DNA of 64,000 bases from JALYOC01 sp036675345 (GTDB lineage: Bacteria; Myxococcota; Myxococcia; Myxococcales; Myxococcaceae): positions 310,001-374,000 of the forward strand of contig JAKFFE010000017.1 of NCBI GenBank assembly GCA_036675345.1, written 5' to 3'. Below are positions 32,390 through 41,708 of the stretch, in pieces (the first letter of the stretch is position 1; the number at the start of each line of letters is the position of its first letter). The translations under genes were made by a program, and so were the position numbers. The notes under the pieces are model-generated. The model did no database searches, had not been told where the DNA came from, and saw only the letters and a list, made by a program, of their open reading frames with translations.

Positions 32390-35300
32390 CAGCAACCCTC
32401 CGGAGGACAGCCGGGTGAGGCGCCCTGGTTGATCCAGGCCCGGATCAGCGCCCGCTGCGAAGGGGTGAGGCAGGCGCGGGTGGAGCAGGCCTCGGCGGAG
32501 GTATCCAGCGGCATCTCGCAGCCGTCCACCACCTCCACCAGTTTGCCGCCGGAAGGATCGCAGGCCTCCAGCTCGCCGCTGGCCAGCGCGTGCTCGTAGC
32601 TGTCCCACTGGATCCCATCGGGCGCACCGGAGCCGCTGTGGCACTGGATGCAGCGGGCATTGAAGATCGTCTGCACCCGCGAGCCGTACTCCACGCAACC
32701 GGCGGGTGCGGTGAGGCAACGCTCGGTGGTGTTGAGGTCGCGGTTGCCCTTCAGATCCCGCGCCCGGACCACGAAGCAACTGCGCTGCCCCGGCGCCACC
32801 GGGATGTCCTGGCAGGTGCTGCCGGCCTTGGCCGCGTAGTGGGCGGGCACCGAGAAGGACTGCCCTCCCGGAGCGGAGGCCTCCCAGATGTCGTAGGTGA
32901 TCTGCGAGGCGCCGCTGCTGTTGTCGGTGGCGGCGTTCCAGCACAGCCGGGCGGTGGCCGGATCCAGCGCGCTGACGCTGGTGGCGCCAAAGAAGGACGG
33001 AGCCTGGGCGTCCACGCAGGGGCTGGGCTGGGCGCAGGTCTCCCGGGCACCGGAGACGATCCAGGTGGTCAGCAAGGAGAGCTGGGAGGGCGAGACCCAG
33101 GGCGGACCGTCGAACGGCATCCGCCGGCCGCACACGTTCCCGCCCAGCTTCTGGAGCAGGAAGCTGGCGCCGGGGTCGCAGGCCCGGACCTCGTTGCGCA
33201 GCGCGCCCGCCGCCAGCAGCCCCCCGTAGCTGGAGAGATCCAGGTAGCGGCGGCCCTCGCCCGCGTTGTGGCAGTGGTTGCAGCGGGCGGCGAAGATCGG
33301 ACGGATGTGCGGCTCGAACTCCACCGCGCAGTCGGCGGCCGGGGTGGTGACGCAGCGCTCCTCGGTGTTGGCCGAGAGGTTCCCCACCAGATCCCGGGCC
33401 CGGGCCACGAAGCACAGCTGGGTGCCGGGGCCGGCCGGCACGTCCAGACAGCTGGCGTTGACCACGCTGTGCGGGGCCGGGTCGCCCAGCGACTGGGCCC
33501 CGGGGGTGGTGGACTCGTAGACCTCGTAGCGAAGGGACTCGGGCGGGGTGCCCTGGTCGGTGGCCGGGGACCAGCACACCTGGACGGTGGTGGCGTTGAC
33601 CGCGGTGGCGGAGGTGACCCCGCCGAAGCTGGGTGAGGTGACGTCCGCGCAAGCAGTGGGCCCGCCACAGGACGGGGTGGCGCCGTTGTCGATCCACTGG
33701 TTGACCAGCGCCAGCTGCTGCGCGCTGAGGTACGGCGGCCCATCCAGCGGCATCCGCTTGCCCAGCGGAGGGTTGGGCCCCAGCTTCTGCGCCAGCAGGC
33801 TGCCCGCCGCGTTGCAGGCGTCGATCTCATTGCGCCGCACGCTGCCGGCCAGCGCCTCCGCGTAGCTGGTCAGTCGCAGCGACTGTGGCGCCGTGGGACC
33901 GCTGTGGCAGCGGACGCAGTGGCGGTCAAACAGCGGCTGCACATGCTGCGCGTAGTCCACGCACCCGGGGGCCAGCGCCGGCTGGGTCAGACAGCGCTCC
34001 ACCGTGTTTCCGTCCCGGTTCCCCGCGCCGTCCCGGGCCCGGACCACGTAGCAGGCGCCGGTGGACGGAGAGACCGCCTGCAGGGTCAGACAGGTCTCCC
34101 CCGCCCCGCTGGTGGCCACCGGGGTGGTGAAGCTCTGCCCGCCGCTGCCCGGCGACGCGAACACGTCGTAGAGCAGCTCCGCCTGCGCGGTGAGGTTGTC
34201 GGTGGCGGCGGTCCAGCACAGCTGGGCGCTGGTGGCCGACGGCGCGGTGGCGGCGGTCAGCCCTCCGAACTGCGGCGGGGTGGGATCGGAGCACACCTCC
34301 GGCTGATCGCAGGCGCTGCGGGCGCCCTCGTCGATCCAGCGGCGGATGAGCTCGATCTGCCCCTCGCCCAGGAAGGGCGGACCATCCGCCGGCATCCGGG
34401 CTCCGAACGGCGGGGAGGCGCCGAGCTTTTGGTGCAGCAGGCTGTCCTCCGGACGGCAGGCCACCACTTCGTTCCCGCTCAGCCCCCCGGCGATCACCCC
34501 CTGGTAGCTGTCCAGCCGCAGCTCGCGAGGGGCGGTGGCGCCGGAGTGACAGTGCACACACTCGGCGTTGAAGATCGGCTGCACCAGGGACGCGTAGTCG
34601 ATGCAGGCCGCCTCCGGAGTGGTCAGGCATTGCTCCACCGTGTTCGCGTCCCGGTTGCCGGCCAGATCGCGGGCCCGCACCGTCCAGCAGTGCTCCTGGC
34701 TGGGAAGCAGTCCCCCCACCTCCAGGCAGTTGGCGCCGGCGCTGGAGGTGGCGGTGGGCAGCCCGGAGAAGTCCTGCCCGCCCGGGGTGAGCGACTGGTA
34801 GGCGTCGTAGACCAGCTGTGGGGGGGACGCGGTGTCGTCGCTGCCCGGGGTCCAGCACAGGGTGGCTCCGGCCCCGTTGGCGGTCACGGTGGCGGAGGTG
34901 ATCCCGCCGAAGCCGGGCGGGGTCTGGTCGTCGCAGATCGATCCTGGCTCGGCGCAGGAGTCTGGGGCCCCCACCTCGATCCAGCGGCGCAGCGTCTCCT
35001 GCTGGAAGGCGGTGAGGAACGGCGGCCCATCCAGCGGCATCCGCGCTCCCACCGGAGGCGTCTCCAGCGAGACCTTCAGATAGATCAGGCTGGAGTCCGG
35101 CTGGCAGCGGATCACCTCGTTCCCGGTGCGGCCTCCGGCGTGGACTCCCGCGTAGGAGTCCAGCCGCAGCCCCTGGGGCGGGGCGTCGCCCACGTGGCAT
35201 CGGGTGCAGTTGGCCTCCAGGATCGGCCGCACCCCCTGCTGGTAGTCCACGCACTCCCCCAGCCCGCGCGGGGTGGCGGACACCGCCTTGCGGTTGCAGT

Positions 35301-35877
35301 CACTGAGGCCACCACTGTCGGTGGCCCGGACCAGGAAGAAGTAGGTCTGCCCCTCCGTCAGTCCGGTCTGCCGGTGCTGCACCTGCCCCACCAGGGTGGC
35401 CACCGGCGCGGTGAAGTCGAACACTCCCTCCACCGTGCCCTGATAGATCCGGTAGGTCAGCTCGCCCTGGACGGTCTCATCCGCCGCCGGGGCCCAGTTG
35501 ATCACCACCGCGTCCGGACCATCGGAGATCGCCGCGGTGGCGCCTCCGAACAGCGGCAGGGCGTTGTCCGGGGCGTCCTCGCAGGCCACCCGTCCATCCG
35601 GTCCCACGCACTTCCCCATCCGGCACACCTGGTCCGGCAGCTCGCAGCCCACCTCCGTCCCGTCCTGGACGGTGCAGGCGTCGCCCACCTCCCCCCCCTG
35701 GCGGATCGCCACCCCGATCGGCGCGCACTGGTCATCCGGGTAGCAGACCTGCTCTGGGGGACACTCCCCGTCGCGGGTGCAGGCTTCCCGGGGATAGCGC
35801 AGGGTGCAGGAGCTCCCCGCGGCCAGCAGGCCCAGATACGCGAGAAGGTGGAGACGACGGTGGACCCGGGCAGCCAA
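32389..35877 (-). CDS. Penta-heme lipoprotein with five FN3-cytochrome repeats
   Basis: 1162 residues. Lipobox LLAAGSSC after a short signal sequence, then a Cys-rich segment (CTRDGECPPEQVCYPDDQC). The rest is five units of ~213 residues, each an FN3-like domain followed by a cytochrome c-like domain with one heme motif: CTRCH (~225), CVHCH (~438), CVRCH (~653), CNHCH (~862), CIQCH (~1075). Each unit also has a MPLDGPPFL-type segment that could supply the axial Met, and each FN3 has VRARDxxGNRD. Start is TTG with a strong AAGGGAG site. It heads the operon, so electrons could travel along the string of hemes on the cell surface; that function is inferred. Confidence 0.88.
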   Translation of the reverse strand: MAARVHRRLHLLAYLGLLAAGSSCTLRYPREACTRDGECPPEQVCYPDDQCAPIGVAIRQGGEVGDACTVQDGTEVGCELPDQVCRMGKCVGPDGRVACEDAPDNALPLFGGATAAISDGPDAVVINWAPAADETVQGELTYRIYQGTVEGVFDFTAPVATLVGQVQHRQTGLTEGQTYFFLVRATDSGGLSDCNRKAVSATPRGLGECVDYQQGVRPILEANCTRCHVGDAPPQGLRLDSYAGVHAGGRTGNEVIRCQPDSSLIYLKVSLETPPVGARMPLDGPPFLTAFQQETLRRWIEVGAPDSCAEPGSICDDQTPPGFGGITSATVTANGAGATLCWTPGSDDTASPPQLVYDAYQSLTPGGQDFSGLPTATSSAGANCLEVGGLLPSQEHCWTVRARDLAGNRDANTVEQCLTTPEAACIDYASLVQPIFNAECVHCHSGATAPRELRLDSYQGVIAGGLSGNEVVACRPEDSLLHQKLGASPPFGARMPADGPPFLGEGQIELIRRWIDEGARSACDQPEVCSDPTPPQFGGLTAATAPSATSAQLCWTAATDNLTAQAELLYDVFASPGSGGQSFTTPVATSGAGETCLTLQAVSPSTGACYVVRARDGAGNRDGNTVERCLTQPALAPGCVDYAQHVQPLFDRHCVRCHSGPTAPQSLRLTSYAEALAGSVRRNEIDACNAAGSLLAQKLGPNPPLGKRMPLDGPPYLSAQQLALVNQWIDNGATPSCGGPTACADVTSPSFGGVTSATAVNATTVQVCWSPATDQGTPPESLRYEVYESTTPGAQSLGDPAPHSVVNASCLDVPAGPGTQLCFVARARDLVGNLSANTEERCVTTPAADCAVEFEPHIRPIFAARCNHCHNAGEGRRYLDLSSYGGLLAAGALRNEVRACDPGASFLLQKLGGNVCGRRMPFDGPPWVSPSQLSLLTTWIVSGARETCAQPSPCVDAQAPSFFGATSVSALDPATARLCWNAATDNSSGASQITYDIWEASAPGGQSFSVPAHYAAKAGSTCQDIPVAPGQRSCFVVRARDLKGNRDLNTTERCLTAPAGCVEYGSRVQTIFNARCIQCHSGSGAPDGIQWDSYEHALASGELEACDPSGGKLVEVVDGCEMPLDTSAEACSTRACLTPSQRALIRAWINQGASPGCPPEGC

Positions 35878-35967
35878 GGTGGGGGACTCCCTTCGGCGTG
35901 GCCAGGCAGGGTATTCAGTGGAGCGAGGCCGCGTTACTGGCTGGCGGACCTAGTCACTCCGTGCGGT

Positions 35968-36942
35968 TCAGTGCACTTCCCCCAGATGCGCGTACGTCTC
36001 GCTCTCGATCTGGATGGTGGTGTGATCGATCCCGAAGCGATCCAGCAGGTCGTGCTTCACCGCGGAGAGGATCTGATCGTTGTTCTGGCAGACCGGATCC
36101 AGCACCACCAGGTGGGCGGAGAGCGCGTAGATCCCGCTGGAGATGGTCCAGATGTGCAGATCATGGACCGCGGTCACCCCGGGCACCGCCCCCAGCAGGG
36201 CGCGGACCGCCGCGGTGTCCACGTGCGCCGGCACCGCCTCCAGGAGCACATCCACCGCGTCCCGCACCAACCGGAAGGCGCCGACCACGATCACCACCGA
36301 GATCAGCACCGACACCAGCGCGTCCGCCTGGTACCAGCCGGTGAAGTACATCACCCCGCCGGCCACCAGCACCCCCACCGAGGAGAGCGCGTCCCCCACC
36401 ACGTGGAGGAACGCTCCCCGGACGTTGAGGGAGTGCGACTTGTGCAGGGAGGCCATCGCCGCCACGTTGGCCAACAGACCGATGGTGGCCACGATCATCA
36501 TCGGCCCCAGCTTCACCTGCACCGGGTTCCAGAACCGCTGATAGGCCTCGAACACGATCCAGCCGGTGATCGCCAGCAGCAGCACCCCGTTGGCCAGCGC
36601 GCTGAGGATCTCCATCCGGTAGTAGCCGTAGGTCTTCTTGGGATCCGCGGGCCGCTCGGCGAACCACAGCGCCAGCAGGGAGAGGATCAGCGCCGAGACG
36701 TCGGTGAGCATGTGGCCGGCGTCGGAGAGCAGCGCCAGCGACCCGGTCATGTAGCCGCCCACCGCCTCCGCCACCGCGATGGTGGCGGTCAGCGCCACCG
36801 CCACGATCAGCCGCCGCTTGTCCTTCTGCCGCTCGGCAGCCGACCGGCGCCCGCCCCCCTGCCCGCTGTGCGAGTGGCCGTGCGCGTGCCCGTGGTCATG
36901 TCCGTGGGCGTGAGGATGAGCAGGGTGAGAGTGCGTAGACAC
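35968..36942 (-). CDS. Cation diffusion facilitator (zinc/cobalt/cadmium exporter, CzcD/ZitB-like)
   Basis: 324 residues. A His-rich N-terminus (HPHAHGHDHGHAHGHSHSG) is followed by six membrane helices of the CDF family. Helix 2 carries SLALLSDAGHMLTDV with the HxxxD transport site, and helix 5 carries HVVGDALSSVGVL with the matching pair. The cytoplasmic C-terminal domain has VHDLHIWTISSG and HTTIQIES, normal for dimerisation and metal regulation. Such proteins exchange cytoplasmic divalent metal for protons. Start is GTG; the gene is monocistronic, ends 91 bases from the cytochrome operon start and is divergent from the PocR activator. Confidence 0.93.
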   Translation of the reverse strand: MSTHSHPAHPHAHGHDHGHAHGHSHSGQGGGRRSAAERQKDKRRLIVAVALTATIAVAEAVGGYMTGSLALLSDAGHMLTDVSALILSLLALWFAERPADPKKTYGYYRMEILSALANGVLLLAITGWIVFEAYQRFWNPVQVKLGPMMIVATIGLLANVAAMASLHKSHSLNVRGAFLHVVGDALSSVGVLVAGGVMYFTGWYQADALVSVLISVVIVVGAFRLVRDAVDVLLEAVPAHVDTAAVRALLGAVPGVTAVHDLHIWTISSGIYALSAHLVVLDPVCQNNDQILSAVKHDLLDRFGIDHTTIQIESETYAHLGEVH

Positions 36943-37029
36943 GGGGAGCTTTTGTTCTTACAACCCGTGGGCCCGTCTTCACAGCGACGAAGGCTAGAAT
37001 TCCGGCAGCGCCTCCCACCCACCGACCGC

Positions 37030-38610
37030 ATGGATTTCGCCAGGCACCAGAACCTGCACACAATCATCATGCTCAGGGACGTCATCCGCAAGTGGTGGCG
37101 CTGTGAGCTGAGCTTCGCCGATCGGGAGGGCACGGTGGTGGAGTGGGCCAAGGAAGGGTTCATCCCCCCGCCCAATGATTTCTGCCGCCTCTCCCTCTCC
37201 TCCCCGGAGGGGATGCGCCGCTGTCAGCAGTCGGTGCAGGTGCTGCACGAGCAGTTCCGCGGCCCCCGCAAGCTGCGGCACGCCGCCTCCCACGAGTGCC
37301 ACCTCGGCTTCCAGATCGTGGGCGCGCCCCTCTACGTCCACGGCGAGTACCAGGGGTTCTTCTTCGTGGAGGGCTTCTGCCGGGTCGCGCCCTCTCCGGC
37401 GGAGGCACAGCGGCTGAAGGAGAAGCTTCGGGAGGTGCACCCCGCGGCCCCCGAACTGGACCGGGCGGTGGAGCGGATCCCGGTGTTCTCCGCCGCCGAC
37501 CTGGAGAAGCTGACCGATCTGCTGGAGTTCTCGGTGGACGAGATCTCGTCCTTCGAAGACGAGCTGTCCCGCAAGGACGAGCGGATCTTGAACCTCTCCA
37601 CCGAGCTGGCGCAGCGCTACGCGTTCGACAACCTGATCGGCACCTCGCCGGCGATCCAGCAGGTGTTCCGGCTGCTGGAGAAGGTGGCCCAGTCGGAGGC
37701 CACGGTGCTGATCCAGGGCGAGTCGGGCACCGGCAAGGAGCTGATCGCCCGGGCGCTGCACTACAACGGCCCGCGCAAGGAGCAGCCGCTGGTGGTGCAA
37801 AGCTGCGCGGCCTTCAACGAGTCGCTGCTGGAGGTCGCGCTGTTCGGCCAGGTGAAGGGCGCCTTCCCCGGCGCCCACCGCGATCAGCGGGGGCTGCTGG
37901 AGGCCGCCGACGGTGGGACCCTGTACCTGGACGGGATCGGCGAGCTGCCGGTGACCCTGCAGGTCAAGCTGCTGCGGGTGTTCCAGGAGGGGACCTTCAC
38001 ACCGGTGGGAGGAAGCGTTCCCCGCCAGGTGGATGTGCGCTTCATCTGCGCCACCCACCGGGACCTGGAGGAGCAGGTGAAGGCCGGTGGGTTCCGCGAG
38101 GATCTCTACTACCGGGTGAACGTGATCCGGCTGGTGGCGCCACCGCTGCGCGAACGCCGGGACGATCTCCCGTTGCTGGTGGACCACTTCCTGCGCAAGC
38201 ACCAGCGCAGCGCCCCCCGGCGGCGGGTGCTCTCCGAAGAGGCCCAGGCGGCGCTGGCCGCCTACGGTTGGCCGGGCAACGTTCGCGAGCTGGAGAACGA
38301 GATCGAGCGGCTGCTGGTGCTGGGATCGGACCTGGAGGTCCTCCCCGCCGGGCTGCTCTCCGCCCGGATCCGGGAGGCGGGCCGGGTGGGAGAGCCGACC
38401 CTGGGCGCGTTGCTGGGCCAGGGCGGAAACCTCAACGAGGCAGTGGAGCGACTGGAGCGGGAGATGATCGGCCAGGGGCTGGTGCGGACCGGAAACAACA
38501 AGAGTCAGCTGGCGCGGGAGCTGGGGATCTCCCGGTCCAACCTGATCCTCAAGATTGCCAGGTATGCTCTGGAGGATCCCTCCTCCCCTCCCCCGGAAGC
38601 GAGCGCCTGA
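37030..38610 (+). CDS. PocR-sensor sigma54-type activator with degenerate AAA+ motifs
   Basis: 526 residues. Residues ~10-165 are a PocR ligand-sensing domain with the conserved Cys52, Cys65 and Cys90 (FCRLSLSSPEGMRRC, SHECHLGF). Residues ~200-435 are a sigma54-activator AAA+ module: Walker A GESGTGKE (230-237), then GAFPGA (277-282) in place of GAFTGA, and Walker B LYLDGIGE with Gly302 in place of the catalytic Glu. GWPGNVRELENEIERLL follows. The C-terminal HTH of Fis type is NNKSQLARELGISRSNLILKI. The two substitutions argue against normal sigma54 remodelling; the protein may bind DNA and ligand without driving open complex formation. It is coupled to the next gene, with 2 bases between stop and start. 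Confidence 0.87.
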   Translation: MDFARHQNLHTIIMLRDVIRKWWRCELSFADREGTVVEWAKEGFIPPPNDFCRLSLSSPEGMRRCQQSVQVLHEQFRGPRKLRHAASHECHLGFQIVGAPLYVHGEYQGFFFVEGFCRVAPSPAEAQRLKEKLREVHPAAPELDRAVERIPVFSAADLEKLTDLLEFSVDEISSFEDELSRKDERILNLSTELAQRYAFDNLIGTSPAIQQVFRLLEKVAQSEATVLIQGESGTGKELIARALHYNGPRKEQPLVVQSCAAFNESLLEVALFGQVKGAFPGAHRDQRGLLEAADGGTLYLDGIGELPVTLQVKLLRVFQEGTFTPVGGSVPRQVDVRFICATHRDLEEQVKAGGFREDLYYRVNVIRLVAPPLRERRDDLPLLVDHFLRKHQRSAPRRRVLSEEAQAALAAYGWPGNVRELENEIERLLVLGSDLEVLPAGLLSARIREAGRVGEPTLGALLGQGGNLNEAVERLEREMIGQGLVRTGNNKSQLARELGISRSNLILKIARYALEDPSSPPPEASA

Positions 38611-38612
38611 AC

Positions 38613-39554
38613 GTGCACGGCTATTTCCGACAGGACTTCCTCCAGGTTCCAGACGGGGCGAAGCTCTACTTCCAGGTCCAGGGCGAGCAGAACCCGCCGA
38701 TGGTGCTCTGTGATGGGCTGGGCTGCGACGGCTTCATCTGGAAGTACCTGCAGCCGGAGCTGCGGCGCGACCACCGGGTGCTGCGCTGGCACTACCGGGG
38801 CCACGGCAAGAGCACCGTCCCGGTGGACCGGGAGCGGATCGGGATGGTGCACACCACCGAGGATCTGGACCGGCTGATGGCCCACGTGGGGATGGGCCGC
38901 TCGGTGATCGTCGGCCACTCGATGGGGGTGCAGGTGGCGCTGGAGTTCCACCGCCGCTACCCGCAGAAGGTGGCGGGGCTGGTGCTGATCTGCGGCTCCT
39001 ACGGCAACCCGCTGGACACCTTCCACGACGACACCCTGCTGCGCCGGGTGTTCCCCTTCCTGCGCCAGACGGTGGAGCGCTTCCCGGAGCTGTCCCGCAA
39101 GCTGGTGAAGCTGGCGCTGTCCACCGAGCTGGCGGTGCGGGTGGGGGTGATGGAGCTGAACCGGGAGCTGGTCCGGCGCAAGGACATGCTCCCCTACTTC
39201 GATCACCTGGCGAACATGGACCCGGTGGTGTTCGTGCGTACCCTCCATGCCCTGGCCGAACACTCCGGCTGGGAGCACCTGCCGCACATCAACGTCCCCA
39301 CCCTGATCATCGGCGGGGACCGGGACACCTTCACCCCGCTGTGGCTCTCCCGCCGGATGGCGGACACCATCCCCGGCTCGGAGCTGATGATCGTCCCCGG
39401 CGGCAGCCACACCACCCCGCTGGAGCAGCCCAGCCTGGTCAACGAGCGGATTGCCCGCTTCCTGCAGCAGAAGATCCTGGCCCCGGCGGCGGTTGAAGCC
39501 GCAGAGGGCGCCTCCCCCCAGCAGAACCCGGATAAGCCGGCCCAGGTGGCCTGA
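38613..39554 (+). CDS. Alpha/beta hydrolase
   Basis: 313 residues of the alpha/beta hydrolase fold. The nucleophile elbow is GHSMG, the acid is in GGDRDTFTP, and the His in GGSHTTPLEQP completes the triad. The oxyanion side is DGLGCDGFIWKYL (in place of the more common HGxPG), and HYRGHGKS is the typical loop after strand 4. No signal peptide. The GTG start lies 2 bases after the stop of the PocR activator, with GGAAGCGAG upstream, so the two are made together; the hydrolase may process or produce the ligand sensed by PocR. Substrate unknown. The last ~35 residues are a poorly structured Ala/Pro/Gln tail. Confidence 0.88.
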   Translation: MHGYFRQDFLQVPDGAKLYFQVQGEQNPPMVLCDGLGCDGFIWKYLQPELRRDHRVLRWHYRGHGKSTVPVDRERIGMVHTTEDLDRLMAHVGMGRSVIVGHSMGVQVALEFHRRYPQKVAGLVLICGSYGNPLDTFHDDTLLRRVFPFLRQTVERFPELSRKLVKLALSTELAVRVGVMELNRELVRRKDMLPYFDHLANMDPVVFVRTLHALAEHSGWEHLPHINVPTLIIGGDRDTFTPLWLSRRMADTIPGSELMIVPGGSHTTPLEQPSLVNERIARFLQQKILAPAAVEAAEGASPQQNPDKPAQVA

Positions 39555-39611
39555 AAGGGCCTGTCCGGCTGCTTTTACCCCAGGGCCAGAGGGTGGTTTT
39601 TCAGCTCTCGT

Positions 39612-39640
39612 TTGCCGGGAGGGCCCGCGGGGCATATAAG
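39612..39640 (+). promoter_or_regulatory. Candidate sigma70 promoter of typA
   Basis: TTGCCG at 39612-39617 and TATAAG at 39635-39640 with a 17-base spacer, 52 bases upstream of the typA ATG. Found by eye in a genome with few AT-rich hexamers, so it stands out, but it is unverified. Confidence 0.5.
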
Positions 39641-39691
39641 CCCCCGCCCTCGGGTTATCCCACCTTTGAATTCACCCCAGCAGCAGGTTCC

Positions 39692-41545
39692 ATGATTCCT
39701 CGCGAACAAATCCGCAACGTTGCCATCGTGGCCCACGTCGACCACGGAAAGACCACGCTGGTCGATCACCTCCTCCGCCAGGCCGGTACCTACCGGTCCA
39801 ACGAGACGGTCACCGACCGGGTGATGGACTCGAACGATCTCGAGCGCGAGAAGGGAATCACCATCCTCGCGAAGAACACCGCCGTTACCTACAACGGCTA
39901 CAAGATCAACATCATCGACACCCCGGGCCACGCGGACTTCGGCGGTGAGGTGGAGCGCGGGCTGCGCCTGGTGGACGGGGTGCTGTTGCTGGTGGACGCG
40001 GCCGAAGGCCCCCTGCCCCAGACCCGCTTCGTGCTCACCAAGGCGATGGCGATGGGCCTACGCACCGTGCTGGTGATCAACAAGATCGACCGCCAGGACG
40101 CGCGCCCCCGCGAGGTGCTGGACGCGGTGTACTCGCTGTACATCGACCTCGGCGCCGACGACAAGCAGCTGGAGTTCCCGGTGATCTTCGCCGTGGCCCG
40201 TCAGGGTCAGGCCTCCACCCGGCTGGAGGAGCCGGGCACCACCCTCAAGCCGCTGTTCGACTCGATCATCAGCCACATCCCGCCTCCCCCGGTGAACGAG
40301 GGCAACGACCTGCAGATGCTGGTCGCCAACCTGGACTACGACGACTACGTCGGCCGTCTGGGCGTGGGCCGGATCAGCGCCGGGTTGATCAAGCCCAACA
40401 TGCAGGTGGGCGTGGCCCGCGAGGGCGGCAAGATCGAGAGCGGCAAGATCGTGAAGCTGTACGGCTTCCAGGGTCTGAAGCGGGTGGAGATCCCCGACGC
40501 CGGTCCGGGAGAGATCATCTCCTTCGCCGGGATCGAGGAGCTGTCCATCGGTGACACCCTCACCTCGCTGGAGAATCCCAAGCCGCTGCCGCGGATCACC
40601 GTCGATGAGCCGACGATGATGATGATCTTCCGCGTCAACGACGGTCCGTTCGCCGGCCGCGAGGGCAAGTTCGTCACCTCCCGGAACCTGCGCGAGCGGC
40701 TGCACCGCGAGGCGTACCGGAACGTGTCGGTCCGGGTCGAGGACACCGCCACCCCGGACGCGTTCCGGGTGGTGGGCCGCGGCGAGTTGGCCCTGGCGGT
40801 GATCATCGAGACCATGCGCCGGGAAGGCTACGAGCTGACCGCCTCCAACCCGGAGCCGATCACCCGCGAGGTGAACGGCCAGGTCCACGAGCCGATGGAG
40901 CTGATGGTGTGCGACGTCCCGGACACCGCGGTGGGCGTGGTGACCGAGCGCCTCGGGCCCCGCAAGGGCCGGATGATGGACATGAGCGCGCTGGGCTCGG
41001 GACGGACCCGGCTGCAGTTCCGGATCCCCGCCCGTGGCTTGATTGGCTTCCGCAACGAGTTCCTCACCATCACCCGGGGTGAGGGGATCATGAGCAGCCA
41101 GTTCGACGGCTACGAGCCGTGGTTCGGCTACATCCCCAAGCGGCAGAACGGGGCGATCATCGCCGACCGCACCGGTCCGGCGGTCCCCTACGCGCTGTTC
41201 AGCATCCAGGAGCGTGGCAGCCTGTTCGTGCCCGCCGGCACCGACCTCTACGAGGGCATGGTGATCGGCGAGAACGCGCACCCCAGCGACCTGGACGTGA
41301 ACGCCTCGCGCGAGAAGAAGCTGACCAACATCCGCGCCGCCGGCCGCGACGAGAACGTGATCCTCACCCCGCCCCGCGAGATGGGGCTGGAGAAGGCGCT
41401 GGAGTGGATTGCCACCGACGAGCTGGTGGAGGTCACTCCCAAGTCGGTCCGGATCCGCAAGAAGGTCCTGCAGGCCGGCAACCGCTACAAGGCGGACCGC
41501 GAGCGGAAGCGGGACGAGCGCAAGGCGGACGAGCGCAACGACTAG
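39692..41545 (+). CDS. typA: Translational GTPase TypA/BipA
   Basis: 617 residues, the usual length. TypA is a ribosome-binding GTPase needed for 50S assembly and growth under stress. MIPREQIRNVAIVAHVDHGKTTLVDHLLRQ carries the P loop, EREKGITILAKN is the switch I effector, DTPGHADFGGEVERGL is G3 and NKIDRQ is G4. The TypA-specific C-terminal part (SSQFDGYEPWFG and NGAIIADRTGPAVPYALFSIQERG) is present. The ATG at 39692 is the family start. A good hairpin terminator follows at 41575. Confidence 0.97.
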   Translation: MIPREQIRNVAIVAHVDHGKTTLVDHLLRQAGTYRSNETVTDRVMDSNDLEREKGITILAKNTAVTYNGYKINIIDTPGHADFGGEVERGLRLVDGVLLLVDAAEGPLPQTRFVLTKAMAMGLRTVLVINKIDRQDARPREVLDAVYSLYIDLGADDKQLEFPVIFAVARQGQASTRLEEPGTTLKPLFDSIISHIPPPPVNEGNDLQMLVANLDYDDYVGRLGVGRISAGLIKPNMQVGVAREGGKIESGKIVKLYGFQGLKRVEIPDAGPGEIISFAGIEELSIGDTLTSLENPKPLPRITVDEPTMMMIFRVNDGPFAGREGKFVTSRNLRERLHREAYRNVSVRVEDTATPDAFRVVGRGELALAVIIETMRREGYELTASNPEPITREVNGQVHEPMELMVCDVPDTAVGVVTERLGPRKGRMMDMSALGSGRTRLQFRIPARGLIGFRNEFLTITRGEGIMSSQFDGYEPWFGYIPKRQNGAIIADRTGPAVPYALFSIQERGSLFVPAGTDLYEGMVIGENAHPSDLDVNASREKKLTNIRAAGRDENVILTPPREMGLEKALEWIATDELVEVTPKSVRIRKKVLQAGNRYKADRERKRDERKADERND

Positions 41546-41574
41546 GGATTAGGGAATTTCCCGGACTGTTACGG

Positions 41575-41614
41575 CGGCGAGCTCCTCTCACTGAGGGGCT
41601 CGCCGTTGCATTTT
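41575..41614 (+). terminator. Rho-independent terminator after typA
   Basis: Arms CGGCGAGCTCCTC and GAGGGGCTCGCCG (one G-T wobble) form a ~13-bp stem with a 5-base loop TCACT, followed by TTGCATTTT. It lies 30 bases after the typA stop. Confidence 0.85.
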
Positions 41615-41708
41615 GAGGCACACCCACCGCGGAGCCGCCCCGTGGATCATTGGCGGAGCGGGCCCCCCGGGGTGGACAATCGGCGGGCAGTGAAAAACGG
41701 GGGAGCAG

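Noticed and set aside
33904..37029. N-terminal ~1000 residues of a 1568-residue plus-strand open frame
   Set aside because: Antisense to the penta-heme and CDF genes; the true gene in that frame begins at 37030 with the PocR domain.
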